Part shown: positions 56,379 to 64,000 of the stretch, piece after piece | How the letters are laid out: every line of letters begins with the position of its first letter | Position numbering within the stretch: position 1 is the first letter of the stretch | Source of the DNA: Curtobacterium sp. MCSS17_015 | GTDB lineage: Bacteria; Actinomycetota; Actinomycetes; Actinomycetales; Microbacteriaceae | DNA: 64,000 nt | NCBI RefSeq assembly: GCF_003234265.2 | Contig: NZ_CP126256.1 | Coordinates: 1,302,001 to 1,366,000, forward strand | Reading direction: 5' to 3' | Made by a program: the position numbers and the translations under genes | Notes under the pieces: model-generated | What the model was told of the DNA's origin: nothing | Databases searched by the model: none | The model's input: only the letters and a program-made list of their open reading frames with translations

Positions 56379-57623
56379 TCAGACCGAGCGGAACGCGACC
56401 ACCGCGTTGTGCCCGCCGAAGCCGAACGAGTTGCTCACCGCGAGCAGGTCGCCCTGGGGCAGGTCGCGCGGCGCGGTTGCGACGTCCATCACGATCTCCG
56501 GGTCCTGCTCGGTGAGGTTGATCGTCGGCGGTGCGACGCGGTTCTCGAGCGCGAGGACGGTGAAGACCGCCTCGATCGCGCCGGCGCCACCGAGCAGGTG
56601 CCCCGTGGACGCCTTCGTGGCGGACACGACGACCTGGTCGAGGTGGTCACCGAAGACCCGACGCATGGCGTGGTACTCGGCGACGTCGCCGACCGGCGTC
56701 GACGTCGCGTGCGCGTTGACGTGCGCGACGTCGGACCGGCTGGCGTCCGCGTGCTCGAGCGCCATGATGACGGCACGGGCAGCCGCCGAACCCTCGGGGT
56801 CCGGCGCGGTGATGTGGAACGCGTCGGAGGTGATGCCGGAGCCGGCGACCTCGGCGTAGATGTGGGCGCCCCGGGCCTCGGCGTGCTCCTTCGTCTCGAG
56901 GATGAGCGCGGCCGCACCGTCGGCGAGCACGAAGCCGTCACGGGTGACGTCGTACGGACGCGAGGCCGTCTCGGGGGAGTCGTTCCGACGGGACAGCGCC
57001 TGCATCGCGGCGAACGAGGCGAGCGGCAGCGGGTGCAGCGCAGCCTCGGCACCACCGGCGATGACGATGTCCGCGTCACCGAAGGCGACGTGACGGTAGG
57101 CCTCGGCCAGGGACTCGGTGGAGGAGGCGCAGGCGGAGAGGTAGGTGCGGGCGCCACCACGGGCGCCGAACTCCATCTCGATGGCGGCGGCGGGGCCGTT
57201 CGCCATGAGCATCGGGACCGTCATCGGCATGACGCGACGCGGGCCCTTCTCGCGGAGGGTGTCCCACGCGTCGAGCAGCGTGTTGACGCCACCGATGCCG
57301 GTCGCCCAGTCGACGACGAGGCGCTCGGGCACGACGGACTCGGCGTCGATGCCGGCGTCCGCCCATGCTTCGCGCGCGGCGATGAGGGACAGCTGCGACG
57401 AGGGGTCGAGACGCTTCGACTCCGGGCGGGTGAGCTGGTCGGTGACGAAGCGACGCGCCTGGCCGGCGAACTCGACGGGGAGCTCGAGCTCGGCGTAGCG
57501 CGGGTCCTCGATGCGGCTGATGCCGGACTCACCGGCGAGCAGTGCCGCCCAGGATTCCTTGGCGGTCGCAGCGAGGGGACTGATCGCACCGATCCCGGTG
57601 ACGACGACGGTTCTCTTGGTCAT
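56379..57623 (-). CDS. fabF: Beta-ketoacyl-ACP synthase II (FabF)
   Basis: The elongating condensing enzyme of type II fatty acid synthesis, 414 residues. Catalytic residues: Cys165 in LSACASSTE, His305 in VNAHATSTPVGD, Lys337 and His342 in KASTGHLLGGAGA. The sequence around the Cys (CASSTE) is less common than CATG but the full set is present. It is the last gene of the fab cluster, with a hairpin between it and acpP. Confidence 0.95.
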   Translation of the reverse strand: MTKRTVVVTGIGAISPLAATAKESWAALLAGESGISRIEDPRYAELELPVEFAGQARRFVTDQLTRPESKRLDPSSQLSLIAAREAWADAGIDAESVVPERLVVDWATGIGGVNTLLDAWDTLREKGPRRVMPMTVPMLMANGPAAAIEMEFGARGGARTYLSACASSTESLAEAYRHVAFGDADIVIAGGAEAALHPLPLASFAAMQALSRRNDSPETASRPYDVTRDGFVLADGAAALILETKEHAEARGAHIYAEVAGSGITSDAFHITAPDPEGSAAARAVIMALEHADASRSDVAHVNAHATSTPVGDVAEYHAMRRVFGDHLDQVVVSATKASTGHLLGGAGAIEAVFTVLALENRVAPPTINLTEQDPEIVMDVATAPRDLPQGDLLAVSNSFGFGGHNAVVAFRSV

Positions 57624-57654
57624 GAACGACGGTTCTTTCTGCGAGGGACAAGAC

Positions 57655-57699
57655 GAGCGCCGCGGGCCACGACTCGAGGGTCAGCGGCCCGCGGCGCTC
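57655..57699 (-). terminator. Hairpin between acpP and fabF
   Basis: GAGCGCCGCGGGCC (57655-57668) and GGCCCGCGGCGCTC (57686-57699) form a perfect 14-bp stem with a 17-nt loop. Partial termination here would keep ACP in excess over FabF. Confidence 0.65.
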
Positions 57700-57711
57700 A
57701 GGAAGCTCGAC

Positions 57712-57960
57712 TCAGGCCTGGGCCTTGACGATGAAGTCGACGGCGTCGCCGACGGTCTTGAGGTTCTTGACCTCTTCGTCGGGGATCTTGACGTCGAACT
57801 TCTCTTCGGCGTTCACGACGATGGTCATCATCGAGATCGAGTCGATGTCGAGGTCGTCGGTGAACGACTTGTCAGCGGCGACGGTGTCGGTGGCGATACC
57901 GGTCTCGTCGTTGATCAGCTCGGCCAGGCCGGCGAGGACTTCTTCGTTGGACAGGGCCAT
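57712..57960 (-). CDS. acpP: Acyl carrier protein
   Basis: The carrier of growing fatty-acyl chains, 82 residues, very acidic, four-helix type. The 4'-phosphopantetheine attachment Ser41 is in LDIDSISMM. The start ATG has AGGAG upstream. It lies between fabH and fabF and probably has its own promoter as well. Confidence 0.97.
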   Translation of the reverse strand: MALSNEEVLAGLAELINDETGIATDTVAADKSFTDDLDIDSISMMTIVVNAEEKFDVKIPDEEVKNLKTVGDAVDFIVKAQA

Positions 57961-58000
57961 GGGTGTTCTCCTTGAGGGGGGTGTCGTTTGACCGTGGGAC

Positions 58001-58006
58001 AGCCTA
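58001..58006 (-). promoter_or_regulatory. Candidate internal promoter of acpP
   Basis: On the minus strand TAGGCT lies 40 nt before the acpP start. It would give a ~34-nt leader with the AGGAG site. Extra ACP transcription is plausible. Confidence 0.4.
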
Positions 58007-58043
58007 GGGCACGGGCACTGCCCGCGCCCGGAGGCACGAGGGG

Positions 58044-59132
58044 CTAGGGGAGGACGACCACCTGTGCGCCGAACACGAGTCCGGCGCCGAACCCGATCTG
58101 CAGGGCGAGGCCGCCGGACAGTTCCGGGTGCTCGGAGAGCAGGCGGTGCGTGGCGAGCGGGATGCTCGCGGCCGAGGTGTTGCCGGTGGTGGTGATGTCG
58201 CGGGCGATCGCCACCGTGTCCGGGATCCCGAGCTGCTTCGCGAACTCGTCGATGATCCGGATGTTCGCCTGGTGCGGGACGAAGGCCGAGAGCTGGTCGG
58301 CGCGGACGCCGGCGGCCTCGAGTGCCTGACGCGCGACCTTGACCATCTCCCAGACGGCCCAGCGGAACACGGTCTGTCCGGCCTGGCGCATGGTCGGGCG
58401 GGGCGCGCCGGCCTCCCACTCGTTGTAGGTCGCGGTCATGCCGATGGCGTCCCACTTCGAGCCGTCGGAGCCCCAGATGCTCGGGCCGATGCCGGCCGTG
58501 TCGCTCGGACCGACGACCGCGGCGCCCGCGCCGTCCCCGAGGAGGAACGAGATGGAGCGGTCGGTCGGGTCGACGACGTCGCTGAGCTTCTCCGCGCCGA
58601 TGACGAGCACGTGGTCGGCGATGCCGGACTTGATGAACGAGTCGGCCTGCGCGATGCCGTAGGCGTAGCCGGCGCACGCGGCGCTGATGTCGTAGGCAGC
58701 GGCCGGTGCGGCGCCGATGCGCTCGGCGAGCAACGAGGCCATCGACGGGGTCGCGACGGTGTGGGTGACGGTCGCGACGAGGACGACGCCGATCTGGTCG
58801 GGGGTGAGCCCGGCCTTCTCGATCGCCTCACGTGCGGCGGCCTCGGCGAGGTCCACGGCCTCGACGTCACGGCCGGCCCGCATGCGGGTCACGATGCCGG
58901 TCCGCTGGCGGATCCACTCGTCGGACGAGTCGATCGGGCCGACCAGGTCGTTGTTCGGGACCACGTTCTCGCCGCGGGCGGCGCCGAAGGCGAGGATGCG
59001 CGTGAAGTCGTGGCCGCGTCGCTGGGCAAGGACGGGCCGGGCGCCCGCCTGGAGGCCCTGGGTCGCGTCCGCCGCACCGGCCTCTGCGGCCGGCGTGGTG
59101 GCGCCTGGGCCGGTCGTGCTCGTGTCGGTCAT
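58044..59132 (-). CDS. fabH: Beta-ketoacyl-ACP synthase III (FabH)
   Basis: The starter condensing enzyme of fatty acid synthesis, joining acyl-CoA and malonyl-ACP; in actinobacteria it accepts branched starters. It has 362 residues. Catalytic Cys153 (AACAGYAYG), His287 (VPHQAN) and Asn318 (GNTSAAS). Compared with E. coli FabH (Cys112), the N-terminus is about 41 residues longer and Ala/Thr/Gly-rich, so the annotated start may be too far upstream, but it overlaps the fabD stop (ATGA), which supports it. Confidence 0.94.
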   Translation of the reverse strand: MTDTSTTGPGATTPAAEAGAADATQGLQAGARPVLAQRRGHDFTRILAFGAARGENVVPNNDLVGPIDSSDEWIRQRTGIVTRMRAGRDVEAVDLAEAAAREAIEKAGLTPDQIGVVLVATVTHTVATPSMASLLAERIGAAPAAAYDISAACAGYAYGIAQADSFIKSGIADHVLVIGAEKLSDVVDPTDRSISFLLGDGAGAAVVGPSDTAGIGPSIWGSDGSKWDAIGMTATYNEWEAGAPRPTMRQAGQTVFRWAVWEMVKVARQALEAAGVRADQLSAFVPHQANIRIIDEFAKQLGIPDTVAIARDITTTGNTSAASIPLATHRLLSEHPELSGGLALQIGFGAGLVFGAQVVVLP

Positions 59133-60058
59133 CGGGTGGCCTCGGTGGCGCTCAGCAGCTCGACGGCCGCGGGCAGGTCGTCCGGCGTCTTGATCGCGAC
59201 GGTCGGCGTGCCGCGGAGTCCGCGCTTCGCCAGGCCGACGAGGGCACCGGCCGGGGCGAGCTCGATGATCCCGGTGACGCCGGCCTGCTGGAACGACGTC
59301 ATGACGGCGTCCCAGTGCACGGGGCTGGCGATCTGTCGGACCATGAGGTCCACGAACCGGCGTCCGTCGTCCACCCGGGAGCCGTCGGCGTTCGTCCAGA
59401 GCGGGAGCGTCGGGTCCTGCACGGTCGCGGCCGCGGCGACGGGGGCGACACGATCGACGGCCGGGGCCATGAAGCGGGTGTGGAAGGCGCCGGCGACCGC
59501 CAGGGGCACCACTCGGGCCTTGGCGGGCGGCTGCTCCGCCAGGCGCGCGATCGCGTCGGCGGGTCCGGCGACGACCGTCTGGCCACCACCGTTGTGGTTC
59601 GCGGCGGTGAGGCCCAAGGACTCGAGGGCGGCTGCGAGTTCGTCGGCGTTACCGCCGAGCACTGCTGCCATCGAGGTCGGCTCCAGCGCCGCGGCGTCGG
59701 CCATCGCCCGCCCGCGCTCGGCGACCAGCGACACGGCGTCGGTCGGCGTGAGGACCCCGGCGACGGCGGCGGCCGTGAATTCACCCACCGAGTGCCCCGC
59801 GACCCCGCCGACGAAGGCGCGACGGCCGTCGGCGAGCAGGGCGTCGGCGGTGACGAGTCCGGCAGCCACGATGAGCGGCTGCGCCAGGGCGGTGTCCTTG
59901 ATGGTGTCCGCGTCGGAGTTCGTGCCGTGCTCGGCGAGGTCGACGCCGATCGCCTCGGACCACTGGCCGACTCGTTCACGGACGGCGGCGTCCTCGAGCC
60001 AGGGGGCGAGGAATCCGGGGGTCTGGGAGCCCTGTCCGGGCGCGACGACGACGATCAC
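59129..60058 (-). CDS. fabD: Malonyl-CoA:ACP acyltransferase (FabD)
   Basis: Loads malonyl groups onto ACP. It has 309 residues: APGQGSQ near the start, nucleophile Ser90 in GHSVGE, His193 in AGAFHTRFM. The GTG start at 60058 has a -10 box 6 nt upstream and an inverted repeat across the -35 region. It is the first fab gene of the cluster, downstream of fasR. Confidence 0.95.
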   Translation of the reverse strand: MIVVVAPGQGSQTPGFLAPWLEDAAVRERVGQWSEAIGVDLAEHGTNSDADTIKDTALAQPLIVAAGLVTADALLADGRRAFVGGVAGHSVGEFTAAAVAGVLTPTDAVSLVAERGRAMADAAALEPTSMAAVLGGNADELAAALESLGLTAANHNGGGQTVVAGPADAIARLAEQPPAKARVVPLAVAGAFHTRFMAPAVDRVAPVAAAATVQDPTLPLWTNADGSRVDDGRRFVDLMVRQIASPVHWDAVMTSFQQAGVTGIIELAPAGALVGLAKRGLRGTPTVAIKTPDDLPAAVELLSATEATR

Positions 60059-60064
60059 CGGTCA

Positions 60065-60070
60065 ATCCTG
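60065..60070 (-). promoter_or_regulatory. -10 box of fabD (leaderless)
   Basis: On the minus strand CAGGAT lies 6 nt before the GTG at 60058. Confidence 0.45.
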
Positions 60071-60088
60071 CACGGCCACCACCCCGGG

Positions 60089-60113
60089 ATCCGTGTGGAC
60101 TCCCCACACGGAT
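60089..60113 (-). promoter_or_regulatory. Probable operator of fabD (perfect 10-bp inverted repeat)
   Basis: ATCCGTGTGG (60089-60098) and CCACACGGAT (60104-60113), separated by 5 nt, are perfect inverted arms. The centre is about 43 bp upstream of the predicted start of fabD and covers the -35 position, as expected for a class II activator. FasR from the gene just upstream is the candidate. Confidence 0.6.
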
Positions 60114-60173
60114 TGCGGGGACGGGTTGTAGGAACCCCTACGGGTGGAGCGGGTGAGGCGGCAGGACCGGGGT

Positions 60174-61400
60174 CTACCGGCGGGTCGGACGACGGCGGGT
60201 GGACGCCGACTCGGACATCGCTCCGAGGATGAGCGCCGACTGCACGATCAACGCGTCGCGGGCGTGGGTGGCGTCCCACCCGATGATGTCCGCGACCCGT
60301 CGGAGCCGGTAGCGCACGGTGTTCGGGTGCACGAACAGTTCCCGCGCGGTGGCCTCGAGTGACCGTCCGGTGTCGAGGTAGCACCACAGGGTCTGCAGGA
60401 GCTCGGTCGACTGGTCCTTGAGGGGTGTGTAGATCCGCTGCACGAGTGCCGACCGGGCGAGCGGGTCGCCGGCCAGTGCCCGCTCGGGGAGCAGGTCGTC
60501 GGCCAGCGCCGGGCGGGGTGCCCCGCGCCAGGCGCGTGCGACCGCGAACCCGGCGAGGGCGGCCTTCGCGCTGGTCGACGCGTCGACGACCCCGGGCACC
60601 TCGTTGCCGAGCACCAGGTGTCCCTCCCCGAAGAGCGGTTCGAGTTCCTGCGCGATCGACATGAACGACACCGGCTCTTCCCCCTCGGGCACGTCGTCCC
60701 GCGGGGTGGCCCGGCCGATGACGACGACGAGCCGCGACCCCTGGACGCCGATGAGCACGTCCGCGTCCTGGTGCCGGGCCGTCCGGCGGACCTGGTCGAC
60801 CTCGAGCTGCTTCGGCGCCGTGCCGACGAGCACCGCGACCTCGCCGTGTCCGTGCCAGCCGAGCGCGGCGATGCGCGACGGCAGCTCGTCGTCGTACTCG
60901 CCCGACAGGATCGAGTCGACCACGAGGGCCTCGAGACGGGCGTCCCAGAGCCCGCGGGCCTCCGCGGCGCGGGCGTAGACGTCCGCAGCCGCGAAGGCGA
61001 TGTCACGCGAGTACTTGAGGATCGCCTCCTGCAGCATCTCGTCGTCGGCAGCGCGCTCCTCGACCACGGTGACCACGACGCGGATGAGCTGCAGGGTCTG
61101 CTGCAGACTCACCGAGCGCAGGAGCTCACGTGGCGCCGAGCCGAAGACGTCTGCGGCGGCGATCCACGGGGTGGAGGCGCTGCCCTCGAGCCATGAGATG
61201 AACGAGGTGATGCCGGCCTGGGCCACCATGCCGACGGCCGAGCGACGGCCGGGAGGCATCTCGCTGTACCAGGGCAGGGTGTCCTCGAGCCGCTTGATCG
61301 TCGCGGTCGAGAGTTCGCCCGACACCTGCCGGAGCCAGGAGAGCGCCCGTTGCCGGTCGTCCTCCCGGCCCGCGGCGGTGGCGGTGCGGGGTGTGGTCAC
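60174..61400 (-). CDS. fasR: PucR-type transcriptional regulator of fatty acid synthesis (FasR-like)
   Basis: A 408-residue regulator with a C-terminal PucR-type helix-turn-helix (RSLEATARELFVHPNTVRYRLRRV, in parts: ATARELFVHPNTVRYRL) and a GGDEF-like/degenerate middle region. In Streptomyces coelicolor the FasR activator gene lies immediately upstream of fabD-fabH-acpP-fabF and drives it; the same order is seen here. It begins with GTG 61400, 7 nt after the aceE stop, so it may be cotranscribed with aceE. The effector is not known from sequence. Confidence 0.88.
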   Translation of the reverse strand: MTTPRTATAAGREDDRQRALSWLRQVSGELSTATIKRLEDTLPWYSEMPPGRRSAVGMVAQAGITSFISWLEGSASTPWIAAADVFGSAPRELLRSVSLQQTLQLIRVVVTVVEERAADDEMLQEAILKYSRDIAFAAADVYARAAEARGLWDARLEALVVDSILSGEYDDELPSRIAALGWHGHGEVAVLVGTAPKQLEVDQVRRTARHQDADVLIGVQGSRLVVVIGRATPRDDVPEGEEPVSFMSIAQELEPLFGEGHLVLGNEVPGVVDASTSAKAALAGFAVARAWRGAPRPALADDLLPERALAGDPLARSALVQRIYTPLKDQSTELLQTLWCYLDTGRSLEATARELFVHPNTVRYRLRRVADIIGWDATHARDALIVQSALILGAMSESASTRRRPTRR

Positions 61401-61407
61401 GCCCAGA

Positions 61408-64000
61408 TCAGCTCTCGCCGCCCGCGCTGCCGGTGGTGCCGGCCGTCACGTCGTGCAGGCGGTACTTGTCGATCGCCTGCTGCAGGACGGAGGCGTCGAG
61501 CTTGCCCTGGCGGACCAGCTGCTGCAGCGTCCGCACGACGACCGAGGGACCGTCGATGTGGAAGAAGCGGCGTGCTGCCGGACGGGTGTCCGAGAAGCCG
61601 AAGCCGTCCGCGCCGAGCGTGGCGTAGTCGGCCGGGACGAACGGGCGGATCTGCTCCTGCACGGCGTGCATGAAGTCGCTCACCGCCACGACCGGACCCT
61701 CGGTACCGAGCAGGCGCTCGGTGACGTACGGGGTGCGCGGCTGTTCGTTCGGGTTGAGGAACGCGTGCTGCTCGGCGTCCACACCGTCGCGGTAGAGCTC
61801 ACCCCAGCTGGTGACGCTCCAGACGTCAGCCGACACGCCCCAGTCCGAGGCCAGGAGCTCCTGCGCCTCGAGGATCCACGGCACGGCGACACCGGACGCG
61901 AGCAGCTGGGCCTTGGGGCCGTCGTGTTCGCTCGCCTTGAGCAGGTACATGCCCTTGACGATGCCGTCGACGTCGACGCCCTCCGGCTCGGCCGGCTGCA
62001 CGAGCGGCTCGTTGTAGACCGTGAGGTAGTACATGACGTTCGGGTCGTCGTGCGACGGCGTGCCGTCCTCGTTCGTGCCGTACATGCGCTCGAGGCCGGA
62101 GCGGACGATGTGCCCGATCTCGTACCCGTACGCGGGGTCGTACGAGACGACGGCCGGGTTCGACGCCGCGAGGAGCGGCGAGTGGCCGTCCGCGTGCTGC
62201 AGACCCTCGCCGGTCAGGGTGGTGCGACCGGCGGTGGCACCGATCATGAACCCGCGGGCCATCTGGTCGCCGGCGGCCCAGATCGCGTCGCCGGTGCGCT
62301 GGAAGCCGAACATCGAGTAGAAGACGTAGACCGGGATGAGCGGTTCGCCCTGCGTCGAGTACGAGGTGCCGACCGCGGTGAAGGCCGCGAGGGCGCCCGC
62401 CTCGTTGATGCCGACGTGGATGATCTGGCCCTGCGGGCTCTCCTTGTAGGCCAGGAGGAGTTCGCGGTCGACCGACGTGTAGTGCTGGCCGTTCGGGTTG
62501 TAGATCTTCGCGGTCGGGAAGTACGCGTCCATGCCGAACGTGCGCGCCTCGTCCGGGATGATCGGGACCACGCGGTTGCCGAAGTCCGGCGACCGGAGCA
62601 GGTCCTTCAGCAGGCGGGCGAACGCCATCGTCGTGGCGACCTCCTGCTTGCCGGAGCCCTTCTTGACGACCTGGTACTTCGACTCGTCGGGCAGGTTGAC
62701 CTGCGTGTACTTCGTGCGACGCTCCGGCACGTAGCCACCGAGTTCACGGCGGCGCTCGTGCATGTACTGGATCGCCTCGTCGTCGTTGCCCGGGTGGTAG
62801 TACGGCGGGGTGTACGGGTTCTCCTCGAGCTGCGCGTCGGTGACCGGGATGCGCATCTCGTCGCGGAACTGCTTGAGGTTGTCGAGCGTGAGCTTCTTCA
62901 TCTGGTGGGTCGCGTTGCGCCCCTCGAAGCTCGGGCCGAGGCCGTAGCCCTTGACCGTCTTGGCCAGGATGACGGTCGGCTGGCCCTTGTGCTCGGTCGC
63001 GGCCTTGAACGCGGCGTAGACCTTGCGGTAGTCGTGGCCACCGCGCTTGAGGTTCCAGATCTGGTCGTCGGTGTAGTCCTCGACCAGCTCGAGCGCCTTC
63101 GGGTCACGCCCGAAGAAGTTCTCGCGCACGTAGGCACCGTTCTCGGCCTTGTACGTCTGGTAGTCGCCGTCCGGCGTCTGGTTCATGAGGTTGAGGAGCG
63201 CGCCCTCGGTGTCGCGGGCGAGCAGGTCGTCCCACTCGCGGCCCCAGACGACCTTGATGACGTTCCAGCCCGCACCGCGGAAGAACGCCTCGAGCTCCTG
63301 GATGATCTTGCCGTTGCCACGGACGGGGCCGTCGAGGCGCTGCAGGTTGCAGTTGATGACGAAGTTGAGGTTGTCGAGACCGTCGTTCGCCGCGACCTGG
63401 AGCTGACCGCGGGACTCGACCTCGTCCATCTCGCCGTCGCCGAGGAACGCCCAGACCTGCTGCTCCGAGGCGTCCTTGATGCCACGGTTCGACAGGTACT
63501 TGGCCTGCTGTGCCTGGTAGATCGCGTTGATCGGACCGATGCCCATCGACACGGTCGGGAACTGCCAGAAGTGCGGCATGAGGCGCGGGTGCGGGTACGA
63601 GGAGAGTCCGCCGCCGGCGTGCGACTTCTCCTGTCGGAAGCCGTCGAGCTGGTCTTCGCTGAGACGCCCCTCCATGTAGGCGCGGGCGTACATGCCGGGG
63701 GAGGCGTGGCCCTGGAAGAAGACCTGGTCGCCGCCGGACGGGTGGTCCTGCGCACGGAAGAAGTGGTTGTAGCCGACCTCGTACATGGCAGCACTCGACG
63801 CGTACGTCGAGATGTGGCCGCCGACCGAGATGCCGGGGCGCTGCGCGCGGTGCACGGTGACGGCCGCGTTCCAGCGGATCCACCGGCGGTAGCGGCGTTC
63901 GAGCTCTTCGTCGCCCGGGAACTCGGGCTCGTCCTCGGGGGCGATCGTGTTGACGTAGTCCGTCGTCGGGACCATCGGCACGCCGAGGTGCAGCTCGTTC
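61408..64000 (-). CDS. aceE: Pyruvate dehydrogenase E1 component, homodimeric type (N-terminus outside window)
   Basis: Decarboxylates pyruvate for the pyruvate dehydrogenase complex and thus supplies acetyl-CoA. The frame is open to the right edge ([20 protein letters not shown]), so the true N-terminus, about 45-60 residues, lies beyond. Seen: ThDP-binding [17 protein letters not shown] (in parts: [12 protein letters not shown]), the central and C-terminal transketolase domains, and the end [14 protein letters not shown]. It is followed at 7 nt by fasR, which ties acetyl-CoA supply to fatty acid synthesis. Confidence 0.96.
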   Translation of the reverse strand, partial: NELHLGVPMVPTTDYVNTIAPEDEPEFPGDEELERRYRRWIRWNAAVTVHRAQRPGISVGGHISTYASSAAMYEVGYNHFFRAQDHPSGGDQVFFQGHASPGMYARAYMEGRLSEDQLDGFRQEKSHAGGGLSSYPHPRLMPHFWQFPTVSMGIGPINAIYQAQQAKYLSNRGIKDASEQQVWAFLGDGEMDEVESRGQLQVAANDGLDNLNFVINCNLQRLDGPVRGNGKIIQELEAFFRGAGWNVIKVVWGREWDDLLARDTEGALLNLMNQTPDGDYQTYKAENGAYVRENFFGRDPKALELVEDYTDDQIWNLKRGGHDYRKVYAAFKAATEHKGQPTVILAKTVKGYGLGPSFEGRNATHQMKKLTLDNLKQFRDEMRIPVTDAQLEENPYTPPYYHPGNDDEAIQYMHERRRELGGYVPERRTKYTQVNLPDESKYQVVKKGSGKQEVATTMAFARLLKDLLRSPDFGNRVVPIIPDEARTFGMDAYFPTAKIYNPNGQHYTSVDRELLLAYKESPQGQIIHVGINEAGALAAFTAVGTSYSTQGEPLIPVYVFYSMFGFQRTGDAIWAAGDQMARGFMIGATAGRTTLTGEGLQHADGHSPLLAASNPAVVSYDPAYGYEIGHIVRSGLERMYGTNEDGTPSHDDPNVMYYLTVYNEPLVQPAEPEGVDVDGIVKGMYLLKASEHDGPKAQLLASGVAVPWILEAQELLASDWGVSADVWSVTSWGELYRDGVDAEQHAFLNPNEQPRTPYVTERLLGTEGPVVAVSDFMHAVQEQIRPFVPADYATLGADGFGFSDTRPAARRFFHIDGPSVVVRTLQQLVRQGKLDASVLQQAIDKYRLHDVTAGTTGSAGGES

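Overview
The window is 64 kb of very GC-rich bacterial chromosome, densely coded with mostly housekeeping genes. It resembles an actinobacterium of the order Micrococcales, most likely family Microbacteriaceae (Curtobacterium-like). That placement is an inference from several features. The aceE-fasR-fabD-fabH-acpP-fabF block is an actinobacterial arrangement. DUF3145 is an actinobacterial family. There are many GTG starts and many promoters whose -10 box lies 6-8 nt before the start codon (leaderless mRNAs). Only short gaps occur between genes. I see no insertion sequence, prophage, CRISPR array or secondary-metabolite cluster.

Layout. 1-3250: cydD (cut by the left edge) and cydC, the exporter needed for cytochrome bd assembly. 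3301-10439: leuS, then competence genes comEA-comEC, then holA; comEC has lost its natural stop and reads on into holA in another frame. 10554-17411: rpsT, an aminotransferase, lepA with a DUF1990 gene, a HAD phosphatase divergent from hemW, and a DUF4870 membrane protein. 17468-24727: two stress/RNA-maintenance operons, hrcA-dnaJ-rsmE (with a CIRCE operator) and HIT-phoH-ybeY-corC-era. 24784-29001: a DesK/LuxR-type two-component system followed by a MacB/FtsX-type ABC exporter. 29114-31079: leuA preceded by a leaderless leader peptide with four consecutive Leu codons. 31184-42649: recO-uppS, a LysR regulator divergent from a class V aminotransferase, glyS, a DsbA-like protein with a tiny partner, a YbaK-like deacylase, dusB-dgt and dnaG.

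42942-50449: a peptide-type ABC importer (binding lipoprotein, two permeases, a fused double ATPase, and an extra single ATPase lacking its switch histidine) ending in a 2-hydroxyacid dehydrogenase. 50578-56219: tRNA-Asn, a small lipoprotein, def divergent from a DMT/NIPA-like transporter, a GT4 glycosyltransferase, a CAU-anticodon tRNA wedged between two coding regions, an AI-2E-family permease and DUF3145. 56379-64000 (minus strand): aceE (cut by the right edge), fasR, fabD, fabH, acpP and fabF, which joins acetyl-CoA production to the type II fatty acid synthase and its regulator.

Most notable observations: the glycosyltransferase/tRNA/AI-2E packing, where tRNA maturation would remove one gene's stop codon and create a leaderless end for the next; the leuA leader peptide; a perfect inverted repeat centred near -43 of fabD, where an activator such as FasR would bind; a comEA promoter that lies inside the terminator hairpin of leuS; the non-stop comEC; and a 60-nt perfect palindrome after glyS. 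All functional statements are from reading the sequence; no database search was run.
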